Of a DNA stretch of 37,306 nucleotides, positions 1-10,615 are shown in pieces. The stretch's first letter is position 1, and each line of letters opens with the position of its first letter. The DNA is from Branchiostoma floridae (Eukaryota > Chordata > Leptocardii > Amphioxiformes > Branchiostomatidae). The stretch covers positions 23,309,626-23,346,931 of the forward strand of contig NC_049989.1 of assembly GCF_000003815.2 (NCBI RefSeq), written 5' to 3'. The notes below the pieces were generated by a model. That model was not told the origin of the DNA, did not search any database, and saw nothing but the letters and a program-made list of their open reading frames with translations. Both the position numbers and the translations under genes were made by a program.

Positions 1-545
1 GTGCGATAGCGATGTGAAATGCACTGTGCCGGCCCATATTCTGTATTAAGTAATAATGTTAGTTTGGTAAAGTTTGATGAAAGAGCTGGGCTGTGCCCCT
101 GGTCTGTCTACTGGCCTGGCTATCTCGTCAGGCCACGAAGATCCCCCAATTCAACCCACCACGAATGGCCAGCCTCTCATGTAGCTGCTCCCTTTAGCGG
201 AATATAGACAAATTGCAGTCATAACGCCAATAGCATGTACTTAGTGCATTTTAGGCAAATCTCGATCTTCATGTCTACCTTGTCCCCCCAACGACCTGGA
301 GGTCAAGGGACTAGGTAGGTAGGTAGGTAGTGCATTTTCAGGCCACCTACAGACAAAATAAACTGATATCCATCCAACGTTACTTGTTTGAATTTCTAAG
401 GGGCTACAAACATATTAACAGCAACATTAAAGGAGAAAGTAATGTAGTTAGTTTGCAGCTAGTGATGCATGTTATTTGCCATAGAGTGTACCTGTTGCAA
501 TCGTTGAGCAGTAAACTTGACTTGACTTGACTTGACGTGACTATT
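1..545 (+). mobile_element. 3' end of a non-LTR retrotransposon with CTTGA tail
   Basis: Bases about 465-540 (TTATTTGCCATA, TGTACCTGTTGCAATCGTTG, then CAGTAAACTTGACTTGACTTGAC) closely match the 3' end of the element at 4315-4757, including the pentanucleotide (TTGAC)n tail. The first 60 bases may be an older piece of the same 3' UTR. A short GTAG microsatellite lies at 314-330. No coding sequence is recognisable in this stretch. Confidence 0.5.
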
Positions 546-724
546 CCAACTCAAGGATTCTAGATCCAGAGGTAGGGTCGGTAACCACTGGACTATGCAC
601 GCTACATGTGTGAATCTCACCTGTATTCCCAATTGTACTTACACCTGTGCCCCCCTCCCCCACTCCCCGCATGTTGTTCATACTAGGACTGAACCTACCT
701 GTATGACGAGGAATGTCTGATAAA

Positions 725-880
725 CACCTATACTCACACCTGATCACACAGTCACACCTGTACTCACACCTGATCACACAGTCACACCTGTACTCACATC
801 TGATCACCAAATCACACCTGTCCTCACACCTGATCACTAAGTCACACCTGTCCTCACATTTGTACTCAGACTTTTACTCC
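725..880. repeat. 30-bp minisatellite
   Basis: About five imperfect copies of a 30-bp unit built from ACCTGATCACACAGTCACAC-like sequence followed by CTGTACTCAC. The period is a multiple of three, so the minus strand stays open and spells a CDCVIRCEYR-like repeat. I take that as a by-product, not a gene. Confidence 0.8.
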
Positions 881-926
881 CCCCGGTAATCACACAGTCA
901 CACCTGTGCCCCCCCCCCCCCCCCAG

Positions 927-3900
927 GTGTTGCCGTACTGGGACTGGACCTACCTGCATAAAGAAGGTTGTCTGATAAACAACCCGTTCTACACCCAGCC
1001 TCCACGCCTGATAGCTGAGGACTGTGAGGTAAGATGGGACCAGTAATGTTGCATATACAGTAGAACCCGCTTAGTTGCACGGCCTATTTGCCAATGAATT
1101 TCGTGCAATTATCCGGCTGGTGCAATTATGCGAAGTTATCTAGCTGGAACGCACCGGTTTGGGATCTTGGGATTCCGTGCAGTTAACAGAAGTGTGCGTT
1201 AATCCGTTGTGCAATTAACTGGTTTCTACTGTATTAAGCATATGCCCAAGGCGCCTCTGTGTCAAATTTCTGGTCACTGTTTTGCAATACAAAGTTGCAG
1301 CTGATAGCGTTAACCAGTTCAAGTCCAGGCTAGATAAGTACTGGGAGAGACGCATTCTGAGAGGTTATAATCCTCACTGTGTACAAGTAGGCAAATATAT
1401 CCACGAATGCTTATACAGTAGAACCAATAGTGTAAATGACATGCTATTATGTTAATTTTTTCATACTTGTAGAAATCCATACGTATGTTTAGTTGTACTG
1501 TAAGTAGTTGTTAAAGACTTTACGAAAGTCGCTGTACTTTTGTCGTGTCAATAAAGATCACTATACCTGAAGAGAGAAGACCAGCGACATAACAGGCGGA
1601 CGCCCTCTCCCCTGTATCAGGTATCCACGTAATACCAGGACACGGGTTGAAACTACACATTTTGGTNNNNNNNNNNNNNNNNNNNNNNNNNNNNNNNNNN
1701 NNNNNNNNNNNNNNNNNNNNNNNNNNNNNNNNNNNNNNNNNNNNNNNNNNNNNNNNNNNNNNNNNNAAAGTGAAAAAATGGAGGTATTTGCCAATTGTAT
1801 CTTTATGCCAAATTTCAGGCTCCACTCCTGACAGGAACGAGTAACGTTAAAAAGCTCATCCATTTAGACAAAAACACGATAAAAACTGGAACATAATATA
1901 ACGTTAACTTCGTGGCAACGTTGGCTTATATTTAGGGTTGTTGACTTAGAAACTAAAGGCTCTTGAATTCTAAGTGTTGTGCACCTCTTGATACCTACTT
2001 CTCACTATTTCTGCACTCTGCGAAAATGAGGATAGAGCTTTGGCTAGGGCGCTTCTGTACATAGCTATACATATTTCTAGGATATTTCAAAATGCTGCCT
2101 TGTACATTTTCTATGTTTTTCACGTTTGTCATTGTTTCATACGGGCCGGTGAGTGTCTGAAATAAAGAAACAACAGTAATGATTGTCTCAAGAAGGGATG
2201 AGATATTTTATCCATCTTGTTCGCAGGTGTGTTTAGAGATTAAAGGGATGGAGAGACTGGAGAAGGTTGACCACGCGGACATATCAGACCTCCTGTTGGA
2301 CAACGTGCCGTTTGTGGTGACCGACGCCACTCAGGAATGGACGGAACTCAACGGGATGACTTTCGACGAGTTTTTGGAGGTAAATAATTTGTTCGTGTTG
2401 TTTGTAGATGCCGAAAGCCATACTGACTTCCTTTCCAATGAGAGGCGAAACGAAAACAGAGGGCTGAAGAAAAACTACATCTGCCCATAAAACTTAAAGG
2501 CTACCATATTTTTTAAAATCTACAAGACAACAACCGTCTAACTTGGCAAAAAACTATTTTTCTGACAATCAAGCTATAATTTTGGCTACGCTAAATGTGA
2601 ACCATATTGATATGACCCTCCAAACTGAAAAGAAGCCTTTTATTACATGTGGTCCAAAAAGAATGAAGTCCCGCCATTATATTGTTATCCTAATTTCCCT
2701 TAGAATGCCACTTTTCTAATATAAACTTGTACATTTTCAACATTTGTTCACCGTGAAAGGGCCAGGATCCCTCTTTCACACTATTCCTTATTAGTCGCTT
2801 CTCTGGCTTTTTGAAATGAAATCCTGGCTATAAACCTGGTTGTTTATAGTCCCATGTGTAATATTTTACTCCTCTGTGTGTCCTGCCCAGCTGTACTCCA
2901 CCCAGCCGGAGTTCCTGACGTCAGGAGTCTGTGACTTCCACTCCAGTCTGAGGAAGTCTCTGTCCTCCCCTCACCCCTCCGTCCTGCCATCTGAAGCACA
3001 GGACAAGGCCGACTGGTTCGCTTTGTGGTGAGTCTCCAGCTTTAGATTTATGTAATGAACTGGAGAGTTGTAGCCTGGATACCACCCGGATAGTAGTTCG
3101 CTCTTATGTTCGCTTCTGCTATCCAAACATAGAGAAGCTGTATATAGTGTATAATGAATGTCAGAGCTAGAAGCGACTGTATATAGTACAATGAACGCCG
3201 GAGCGAACTGCTTTCTGGATGGTACCCAGGCTAGGAGAGTTGACAGTTGCAGGCAAATATATAATGTTTACCATCATCATCTTTACCAGCATAGGTCGAG
3301 TATCACTGCCGAAAGTTAGTGGAAGCTACCTGAAACGACTGCCCCCTTGGAGCAGATTTTCAGCGAAAAATACGATTGTGACTGGGGCGATTTTGAAGAT
3401 TCGGCCGGCATTCGCTTGTCCTTTAATATCTACTGAGCAATTGGCCTTATTGGTGTGCTTAGCGCTCATCATGTATTCCAAAAATTTGCACGATAAAGGA
3501 AGTGTCTGTGCGTATAGAGAATGCATATAAGACTAGCACTGTATATTATTTGTATCTCTGCTAATGGACGAATAAAGCCTCTCTAAAGCATGGGTAGCGT
3601 CTACATGGGGTTATTGAGTGTCACATTTCCGAAAATAATTTCATCAGCTTGGTAGATCATAGGACATAAGAATTTTCTCTTACACAACTAGTTTAGCAGG
3701 TGAGATAAACTGGTTGTGTAAGAGAAAATTCTAATGTCCTACGAGTGTCATATTGTTGTACAGAACATACATCGCGTGATTCACCACAAGTGGAATCCCA
3801 CAAAATTCGGCTGATTATGTATTTGTTGATACGTTATCTATTGGAAAATACTAGTAACACTCCCTTCTGCAGTCGAATGCATATACCCCTTTAAGGCACC

Positions 3901-6095
3901 TCTAACGTCCCGAGTTGTTCTGATGATTGACAGGCAGAACTGCGAGCGTGACGCCGTGCGGCTGATGAGGAAGTTCTACCGCACACGGCCGTACTTCTTA
4001 CCTCCCATGGTCGAGTCGCACGAGTCCAACTGGGTCTTCGTGTCGAAGGGACAACGCATCAAACGCTTTGTGCCGGTAAGACTTGTTCTCACCGCCACTC
4101 TCGACCGATCAGTATCTTAATCACTCACTCACTCACTCACTCACTCACTCACTCACTCACTCACTCACTCACTCACTCACTCACTCACTCACTCATTCGC
4201 CCAAACACGCACGCACACTTGACACAGTCTTCCTTTCTCACTCATTCACCCTTACCCGCTCACTCACCGGCTCTCTCTCATGATCATACACGCTCACTCT
4301 CACTTACTCAGTCACTTGGAGCACATTGTTTAGAAATTGAAAAGGGTCGTCACAAAAATATACCATCCGAAAAGAGAATGTGTCCCATCTGCAAAGACAG
4401 TATTGAAGATGAACACCATTTCCTGATGATATGCCCTTGTTATGATGAAGAAAGGAAAAAGTTATTGACCATGTGTAACAACAGAACAACACTACCTAAT
4501 TACAAGTAGAGAAATATTCAATGTAATTCTATCATGTCCCCACTCCATATCTGTCCACCTAGGCCAATATATATATAATGCTATGCAAAAGAGAAGTCGT
4601 GCTTTAACAATGTAAAATACACTATGCCGCCTTATTTTCTATTATGTTAGATTAGTATACTCATGTAGATAGTTCGTAGTTGCTAGTAATACATGTTACT
4701 TGCCATACATTGTACCTGATACAATCGTTGTGCAATAAACTTGACTTGACTTGACTTGTACTTAACCTCTCAAACAGTTAGGTCCATCATCTGTTGTTCT
4801 GCGACTCGCAGGGGTTAGACATGCTTGCATTACAATTACTTGTTTGTAGCTACGATTGTATATACTTTTGTGTGTATACTAAAAGGTCACCCTGTGGATA
4901 AAGGTGCGTTATAACATTCCTTATGGCTGGTTACTAGATATGCAGAGCAATCCAAATCCCTCGAAAATAGTTTCATCATGTTGGTAGAATATAGGAGAAT
5001 TCTTTTTACACAACCAGCAGGTACTTACATTGCTTACGTTTCGATGTCTCTCAGACACCTTCGTCAGAGCTTCTAACTGGAGTTATGCTTCTCACTGCTA
5101 TTATTGATATGTAGCCGATGTAGGTGGCGCATTTGCGGTTAGAAAACAATCGCAAACGTGGCTAAGCTTGTATCCCCCCTCGTTCCGGTTCATCACTGGG
5201 GTTGACTTTCTTATCCAGTTAGAAGCTCTGACGAAGGTGTCTGAGAGACATCAAAACGTAAGCAATGTAAGTACTTTCTGGATGTGTACAAAGAATTCTC
5301 TATATCCTATCCAAATTCTATTGTTCCTGCAGCTTCCGCTTGAGAAGTACTCAGTGGTGTGGTTGGCGCAAGTCAAGGGCAGCGTCTCGTACCGTCTGGA
5401 ACCGGATCCCATCTGCCAAACCACCTGCAAACCCATCGACGTCACGCTCAAACCCGGAGAAACATGTACGCCATATGCACTTGTCTATTTATCTAATTTT
5501 TAAAAATCTAAGTAAGGCAATGACTGGCCTATATTCTGGAGTTTTATTTACCTTTATTGATGGCTAATGAAAGAATCGCTTTGTTTAGAGAAGTCACAAG
5601 GACATATTCCAACTTCTCTACATTCACAGATGGACAGAGAGACACTTTCCTCCAAAATCGCAGAACCCACAAATTGCTGAGAAAGTGGGGCTTTTCGTCT
5701 TCCTCTGCTTCCAGAAAAGAAGTCAAACCCAACCTGTTTAGAAATAGCCTACACTAGTATTCGAGTATCTTCTTTTTACAGCTATGCGTATCAACGTTCA
5801 TTGCCACATGTATCTTTGTTATGTTTCTACCATGTACTTGCATTTTAAAGATTTTAACCTCCGGGCATGAACTGGCAAATAAACTATTAATGAATGCTAT
5901 AACTTGGTACTAAAGTTATTTCGGTAAGGTACCCAAAGACAGCCTACGATCAATGTAGTATGCTGACCTCGTTGCCCCCCTCCCCCATGTTGTTCTGCAG
6001 TGGTCGTACCCCAGAACCTGTGGAAATTCCAGCTCAAGAACAGCAAGGACTCCGAACCCTCCGTGGTTGTCGCGGCAACGGGCACCTGGGATTAA
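927..6095 (+). CDS. Cupin-like (JmjC/cupin_8-type) protein, 3' part, six exons
   Basis: Six exons are supported by AG/GT borders and matching phases: 927-1028, 2227-2379, 2891-3027, 3934-4075, 5333-5465 and 6001-6095. They sum to 762 nt, which is 253 codons plus TAA. The 5' end is missing: the first visible exon starts in phase 0 after a poly-C tract acceptor. Visible residues about 52-67 (DLLLDNVPFVVTDA) resemble the N-terminal segment of cupin_8/JmjC-like proteins. The last 75 residues read like the end of a double-stranded beta-helix (VTLKPGETLVVPQNLW, then SVVVAATGTWD). JmjC-type hydroxylases need an HxD...H iron triad. I see no HxD here (the only nearby candidate is SHES in exon 4), so catalysis is doubtful. 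Conserved cysteines (CQTTC) may form a disulfide. The function is unknown. An alternative reading is a generic beta-sandwich protein. The exon model is strong and the family call moderate. Confidence 0.8.
1058..1231. mobile_element. pogo/Tigger-like MITE with TA duplication
   Basis: The element begins CAGTAGAACCCGC and ends GGTTTCTACTG, so its termini are inverted repeats. It is flanked on both sides by TA (1056-1057 and 1232-1233), the target duplication of the Tc1/mariner/pogo superfamily. At 174 bp with no ORF it is non-autonomous. It lies in the first visible intron of the cupin-like gene, starting 30 bp after the donor site. Confidence 0.7.
1260..1563 (+). mobile_element. L2/CR1-type retrotransposon 3' fragment
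   Basis: The frame from 1288 to the TAA at 1453-1455 reads YKVAADSVNQFKSRLDKYW and on. This is the typical C-terminal segment of CR1/L2-clade ORF2 proteins (pattern NxFKxRLDxxW). A short 3' UTR follows, with AATAAAG near 1551. The fragment is strongly 5'-truncated and lies within an intron. Confidence 0.7.
1667..1766. other. Assembly gap, 100 N
   Basis: Exactly 100 N, the conventional size for a gap of unknown length, inside the first visible intron. Confidence 0.99.
3071..3233. mobile_element. Hairpin MITE with 9-bp target duplication (Mutator-like?)
   Basis: The termini TAGCCTGGATACCACCC and GGATGGTACCCAGGCTA are imperfect inverted repeats about 33 bp long. The element is flanked by perfect direct repeats GGAGAGTTG at 3062-3070 and 3234-3242. 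A 9-bp duplication is typical of Mutator-like elements. No transposase is present. It sits in the third visible intron of the cupin-like gene. Confidence 0.75.
3661..3740. repeat. 35-bp inverted repeat hairpin
   Basis: Arms 3661-3695 and 3706-3740 are nearly perfect reverse complements around a 10-base loop, GCAGGTGAGA. The left flank (GAAAATAATTTCATCAG, then TTGGTAGATCATAGGA) resembles the flank and left arm of the larger palindrome at 4983, so both probably belong to one family. Confidence 0.8.
4121..4195. repeat. (TCAC)n microsatellite
   Basis: About 18 uninterrupted tetranucleotide units, starting 45 bp after the exon 4 donor. Degenerate CACT-rich sequence continues to about 4315, where the retrotransposon tail begins. 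Confidence 0.95.
4315..4757 (+). mobile_element. Non-LTR retrotransposon 3' end, 5'-truncated
   Basis: The reading frame LEIEKGRHKNIPSEKRMCPIC, followed by EDEHHFLMICPCYDEERKK, parallels the end of the element at 12537-12683. It carries the same Cys-X2-Cys...His...Cys knuckle typical of ORF2 C-termini. A frame change near 4500 is needed to reach the conserved ending EIFNVILSCPHSISVHLGQ up to TAA near 4615. The 3' UTR ends with GTGCAATAAACTTGACTTGA, a pentamer tail. It lies in the fourth visible intron. Confidence 0.75.
4983..5312. mobile_element. Large palindromic MITE next to exon 5 acceptor
   Basis: Arms 4983-5080 and 5215-5312 are reverse complements with a few mismatches, around a 134-base centre. 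The arms contain CTGACGAAGGTGTCTGAGAG followed by ACATC and (in one arm) GAAACG, which itself folds into a small stem-loop. The right arm ends 20 bp before the exon 5 start at 5333, so the element abuts the acceptor region. Confidence 0.75.
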
Positions 6096-6640
6096 ATTGT
6101 CCGTTCTCCATAAAACTCCGATCACTTGAAATCTGGAAGGACATGTCTCAAACCCCAAGGGCACGAAGTGTTCTAACACCCCTAACATCATATATGTTCT
6201 GACACCCCTATGTTTTGACATCCCTATGTTCCATTTACTATGCTATTTTCAACCTCTGTATGAAGACCATCTGGTCACTGTGGCCACTTATTTTACCATT
6301 GACCTAAGCAATACGAAACCTGCCTATTATGACCACCTGTCTATAGCAAACACCTGCCTACAGTGATCACCTGACTCTACTGAGACCATATATTCTCTTC
6401 CAGCCCTTCAGTGTTCACTTAAAGTGTTAGGTTTTAGTCAGTGTATTTGACATAAAACTTGGAGAGTTCCAAATGTGTCCAGTCCTTCCGGATGTCCAGT
6501 GATCGGTGTTTTGTCCCTGTCTCTCTGCTGCTGCTAAAGCTTAATACAGGAGCTGGTATCTTTGACCTTCATCCATCATGTAACCTTGAACTGTGACTTT
6601 TTGATGGACATTTTGTACTTAATATAAAGAGTTTGTTATA
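6096..6640 (+). other. Probable 3' UTR and downstream of cupin-like gene
   Basis: This non-coding sequence follows the TAA at 6093-6095. There is no canonical AATAAA nearby. The best candidate is a TATAAA-type variant near 6623. The extent of the UTR is inferred, not seen. Confidence 0.3.
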
Positions 6641-7990
6641 TTGAGTATATCGATCATGTGCACCCTTATCCCTTGGTTATCTCTATTGACCCACTGCAAG
6701 TAGCTGAGTATAAGACAGCGTTTGTGTACCAAAATCGAACAACTGTTGCGGTAATCAGAGCGTGTATTTATATGGCCTGCTGTCTTAGGTCACATTTCCA
6801 ACCCGGGGTCGGCCGGGCTATTAGACAGAAATTATAGTCTGGTTTAAAACCTATTTTAGCTGCCCAGTTTCTTCATCCTCTCTTAGAACAGACTCGGCGG
6901 CTAAAATATGTTTGAATACCAGGCTCAGGAATATCAGGAATACAAATAAGGAAGAGGTCAGTAGGCAACAGAAAGTTGGGAAACAAATTTGTCTCACTTC
7001 CTAAAACTGTGTGTACCAAGGTACATTACTATGACCTTTCCCTCGGACTTATATTATCCCTTGTAAGTGCTGAGAACAACAAACGTATGAAACTATGTGG
7101 CCTTGATAAGCATTTAAACCTCTTTATGTGTTCCTTATATATGGACTTATGGATATTGAACATCAAGCGCATAGATACCGAATTCGCCTTATCCATAACG
7201 TATGTTGATGCGTAAGCAGTGCGGAACCTAATTTCTTTTTCTGCGAATGGGTACGTGTGCATTGTACATCGAGCGCGAATGTCAGACGCACTAAACTTAT
7301 ACCAATCGCGCACCTGGCGATTGCCCAAAATTTAGCTGTCTTGATCTGCTTTTTGTTGCTTCAGTGCAAATTACTGTATATGGTTTCCACCATCGGCCTC
7401 CCGAAACATGGATACCAAATCTTCAATGTACACTGGATGTTCGAAGTGTATGTTATCTAAGTAGGCACATTTACACTGCGTTGTCAGACCACAGGATCAA
7501 CTGTACCGATTTGTTCAGTATGTCTGCTTTTACTATTTATTGTATCGCCGTTTCGTTGCTACTATGTTATGTATTCGGCCTCATACGCACTTCCAGACCA
7601 CGTGTCAAGAAATCAGCGTTCAACAGCGTATAAAGCGCTTACGTCCAACAAACACATGGATATGACACTTCTACCAGAAGAGTTCTCTCTTTAACCTCCT
7701 TGCTGTAGCGTACTCGACCAATTTAAAACCGATGATCTGATATTTATAACGTATGGGCTGTGTAACAATGTACGGTCGATTGCATTAAAATAAAACTACC
7801 CTCCGCAGTTGACCATATTGTATGTATGTATGTGTGTGTATGTGTGTGTGTGTGTGCATGCCATTGCGTACAGAAAACTTACACAAAGCGATTATAATAC
7901 GCATTGCGTGTGAATTCATTCCCTACATTGCATTGTCTGTATAACCAACTTCGTAAACTAAACCTCATACACATGTGTCGGTGAACGCAG
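6641..7990. other. No recognisable gene
   Basis: Short open frames exist (plus 7364-7633, 89 codons; minus 7328-7029, 99 codons) but resemble nothing I know and lack splice support. A (TATG/TG)n microsatellite lies at about 7819-7858. The minus frame could be an old retroelement end; this is speculative. Confidence 0.4.
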
Positions 7991-8405
7991 TTCAGATTCA
8001 GCTTTATTCCTGGATGACTTGGCATGTATATACACATGAAATACGTCATCAGTCACAGAATCAACTTTAAAACATTAATGCATTACAACATTTAAAATTA
8101 GACAGTAATCGGATTAAGAAAATAGACATGACAGAATCAACATTCTTTACCGATCATCTAGCACTTTCGTACAGCAAACTTACAGAGCGGGGTGCAAATG
8201 ACATCTCATGTCGCTTCGTTTTACTTCTAGATACCCTGTATCGGGCTTCCCGACGAAGACTGTACGAACTGTCCTGAGGTGAAGTAAAGAACTCCCTCAG
8301 CGGAGAGCTACTGTCCCGCAGTATGTCTTGTAGAGTCTTCAGCGTCTTTATACTATTGACTAGGGCTAGCCCTCCATAATAGGCTCCGGCTAGTTGGGCA
8401 ACCAT
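7991..8405 (-). mobile_element. Non-LTR retrotransposon 3' fragment, minus strand
   Basis: The minus-strand frame from 8405 to the stop at 8154 encodes 83 residues ending YRVSRSKTKRHEMSFAPRSV, then SLLYESAR. It fits the ending of many non-LTR ORF2 proteins: a basic R-T/K-R stretch followed by SFxPxxxxLLN. About 150 bp further on comes AATAAAGCTGAATCTGAA at 8010-7993, a polyadenylation signal with a short tail repeat. Confidence 0.55.
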
Positions 8406-8801
8406 GTCTGTAAATCTGTAAGTTTTGTGCTAAAGACTGCTTATAGATAACATATACAGACATAACACGGACTTAAAACACACGCTCGCTTCTATAACAT
8501 TTAAGCTCATATAAACCACTAACACACGGGTGTCCCTCGAAATGAAAATTGAGGTCCTGCGTTTGAGGTAAGCCAGCTAGGCCTCGAGCGAGTTAAATAA
8601 CCACTAAGCGCATCGGGAAGATCAGAGGTCCTTTCCTGTGTGAGTGTGGTAAATTGTATAGAACCAAATGTGTGTATTTTAAGTCTGTGTAAGGAGCTTA
8701 CATTTTAGTCACCAGCCTTTTATTTTCGCACAAAACGTATCCCATAGTTTTGTGTCAGTTTTATGCACACGGACATGCGCACAGTACGGTCCATTACGCG
8801 T

Positions 8802-9470
8802 ACCTCAAAATGGCACAAAATGATTGAGATGCAAATGAGATGAGTATTGTACGTACGACTACGTATGAAAAATGTCATGACGGACCTCATATAGACATGT
8901 AATACACGAAGGTTTATATAGTCATGTTCACAGTTGTTTACTATTACAGTTGTTAGGCTAACGTCACATTTCAACAAAGGGGCCCGGCTGGACAGTTTTG
9001 TGGAACGGAAAGTACGATACAAAAGACTACAAGAAAATGAAATGGATAAGAAAACATTCAACAGTAAGCTTTGTGCATATCTATTAGAATAACTTAAATT
9101 TTTCGCAAAGAGCCCCGGGTAGGTAATGTGACGAAGGGCTTACTGAGGTTATTGGAGCGTGTTAACAGCCTCTCTGATTGTAAGCTTACCGCAACTCATA
9201 CTGCGCAAAGAGAGTAATCAGCCAATCCAAAAACTGATAACAAACCTTGTAGTAAATAACATGGGTTACAGAATTAATGAAAACGTGGGTTGATGGATAT
9301 ATATATTTATATATATGTTGTCTTACGTAAATTTTACGCTAATGAAGCAAACATGTCAATACGGAATTGTTACGGATTTAAAGAGACAGCCACATAAGAG
9401 CGAGCGTTTTCGCACTGTTCTGGACTAGTGAGAGACAACAGCTAGAACCCAAACTTAAGTTCTATATTCT
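8802..9470. repeat. Dispersed repeat, copy A
   Basis: A near-identical counterpart of copies B (10629-13623, interrupted) and C (17578-18640), from ACCTCAAAATGG to AAGTTCTATATTCT. Similarity to C extends upstream to about 8764. It is uninterrupted at the position where B holds a retrotransposon. It has no convincing ORF and its class is unknown. Beyond 9470 it departs from B and C and instead matches 15415-15481. Confidence 0.85.
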
Positions 9471-9530
9471 AGATCCAGAGACGCTCTCATTAATCCCGGA
9501 CTTCAGGCGCGCATTTTCTAATAACAAGGC
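9462..9530. repeat. Short repeat shared with 15415-15481
   Basis: TTCTAGATCCAGAGACGCTC through TTTTCTAATAACAAGGC occurs here and at 15415-15481, with about one mismatch plus a 2-bp length difference at the left edge. Confidence 0.85.
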
Positions 9531-9544
9531 CCCCAAATTGAGTT

Positions 9545-10230
9545 GTCACATGAATTCGGATACTGCCTCCAAGCAGATGTTAGGGTGAAAGACCTTGGTG
9601 TTTTTTTGTATGTGGTGTCTAGGCTTCCAACCTGTCCGAACAGCCAGGTACATTCGGGTGTGTTTATACACCTGAAGGCACACCTGTATCCAGGTATAAC
9701 TGCAATGCCCATTGAATTAAAACAGTGTATACATACAATGAATGTTCGGAACTCCATTTATACATGAATAATTAATTACAAGTGGTCATCAGCTGAAAGC
9801 AAAATGAGGTTCAGGCATATTAGAAGACTTTTAACTACATTAACAAAGATAGAAAATGCTGTGTCGAGAATGAAGCTTATTCTGATTTATCTAACTAACA
9901 TAAAATTAGCCTTGTTATATTCCTAAACAGCTGCCATAACCGTTCCTTCATATCAGGATCGACCGTATGTTCATGTTGTATCATTTGAGTCCAGACCTTC
10001 ATGAAATAAGCAGGTGAATAGTTGAGGAATGTGAATACAGTCTCTAAGCAGATGTTGGAATGATGAAATCTTTTATCAATGGCCGGATTTTAACCTTTCG
10101 TGACAGTCACTCTTGTAAAAACAAATCTGTTAGCACACCTGTATCCAGGTATATGTCCATTGAACACAAGGATTGTAGACATGAAATAAATGTTCATAAC
10201 TTAATCCAGAGATTTCTTAATGTCGGACTC
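9545..10230. repeat. Diverged tandem duplication, about 460-470 bp period
   Basis: AAGCAGATGTTAGG near 9572 pairs with AAGCAGATGTTGGA near 10045. CACACCTGTATCCAGGTAT near 9680 pairs with the same string near 10135, each followed by CCATTGAA and a GAATGTTC or AAATGTTC motif. A further AAGCAGATGTTGGG occurs near 28722. No gene is seen. Confidence 0.6.
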
Positions 10231-10586
10231 TTCAAGCAGATTTTAATGATCCGTGACCGCACTAATTATAAGACAAGGACGAGATAATTACATGTATAAT
10301 CTTTTGGTGTCATGAGGGGGGGGGGGGGCTTCTTGGAAAGATCCTTCTGCTACTAGTATGTACTCCTTAGGCCACACTGACTTAATTTCATGGATGACAT
10401 CCGCTCCCTTATCGATCTTCCCCTGTTCTCAAGAAAAAAAAAACTGTTGCCACATGTCACCCATGTCAATTCGAATGTTAAACTTACCAGGGGACCTGCT
10501 CTCCAGGGTAAGGGTAGCAGGGTCACGACTCCGGCTGTTTTTGACGTGTTTTAGGCGTTTTTATCCGGCTTTCTATTTGACACGAT

Positions 10587-10615
10587 GAAAACCGTACAAA
10601 ATTCGTACGGTTTTC
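10587..10615. repeat. Perfect 11-bp hairpin
   Basis: GAAAACCGTAC and GTACGGTTTTC surround a 7-base loop, 13 bp before the start of repeat copy B. Its role is unknown. Confidence 0.8.

Noticed and set aside
541-837. Minus-strand frame with CVIRCEYRCD repeats, resembling a cysteine-rich repeat protein
   Set aside because: It is the translation of a 30-bp minisatellite whose period is a multiple of three; no splice or start context supports it.
4083-4283. Plus-strand frame of (LTHS)n
   Set aside because: Translation of the (TCAC)n microsatellite in an intron.
8720-9061. Minus-strand frames inside repeat copies A and C (113 and 120 codons) as a conserved gene
   Set aside because: They are conserved only because the DNA repeat is conserved; frame length varies with indels and no domain is recognised.
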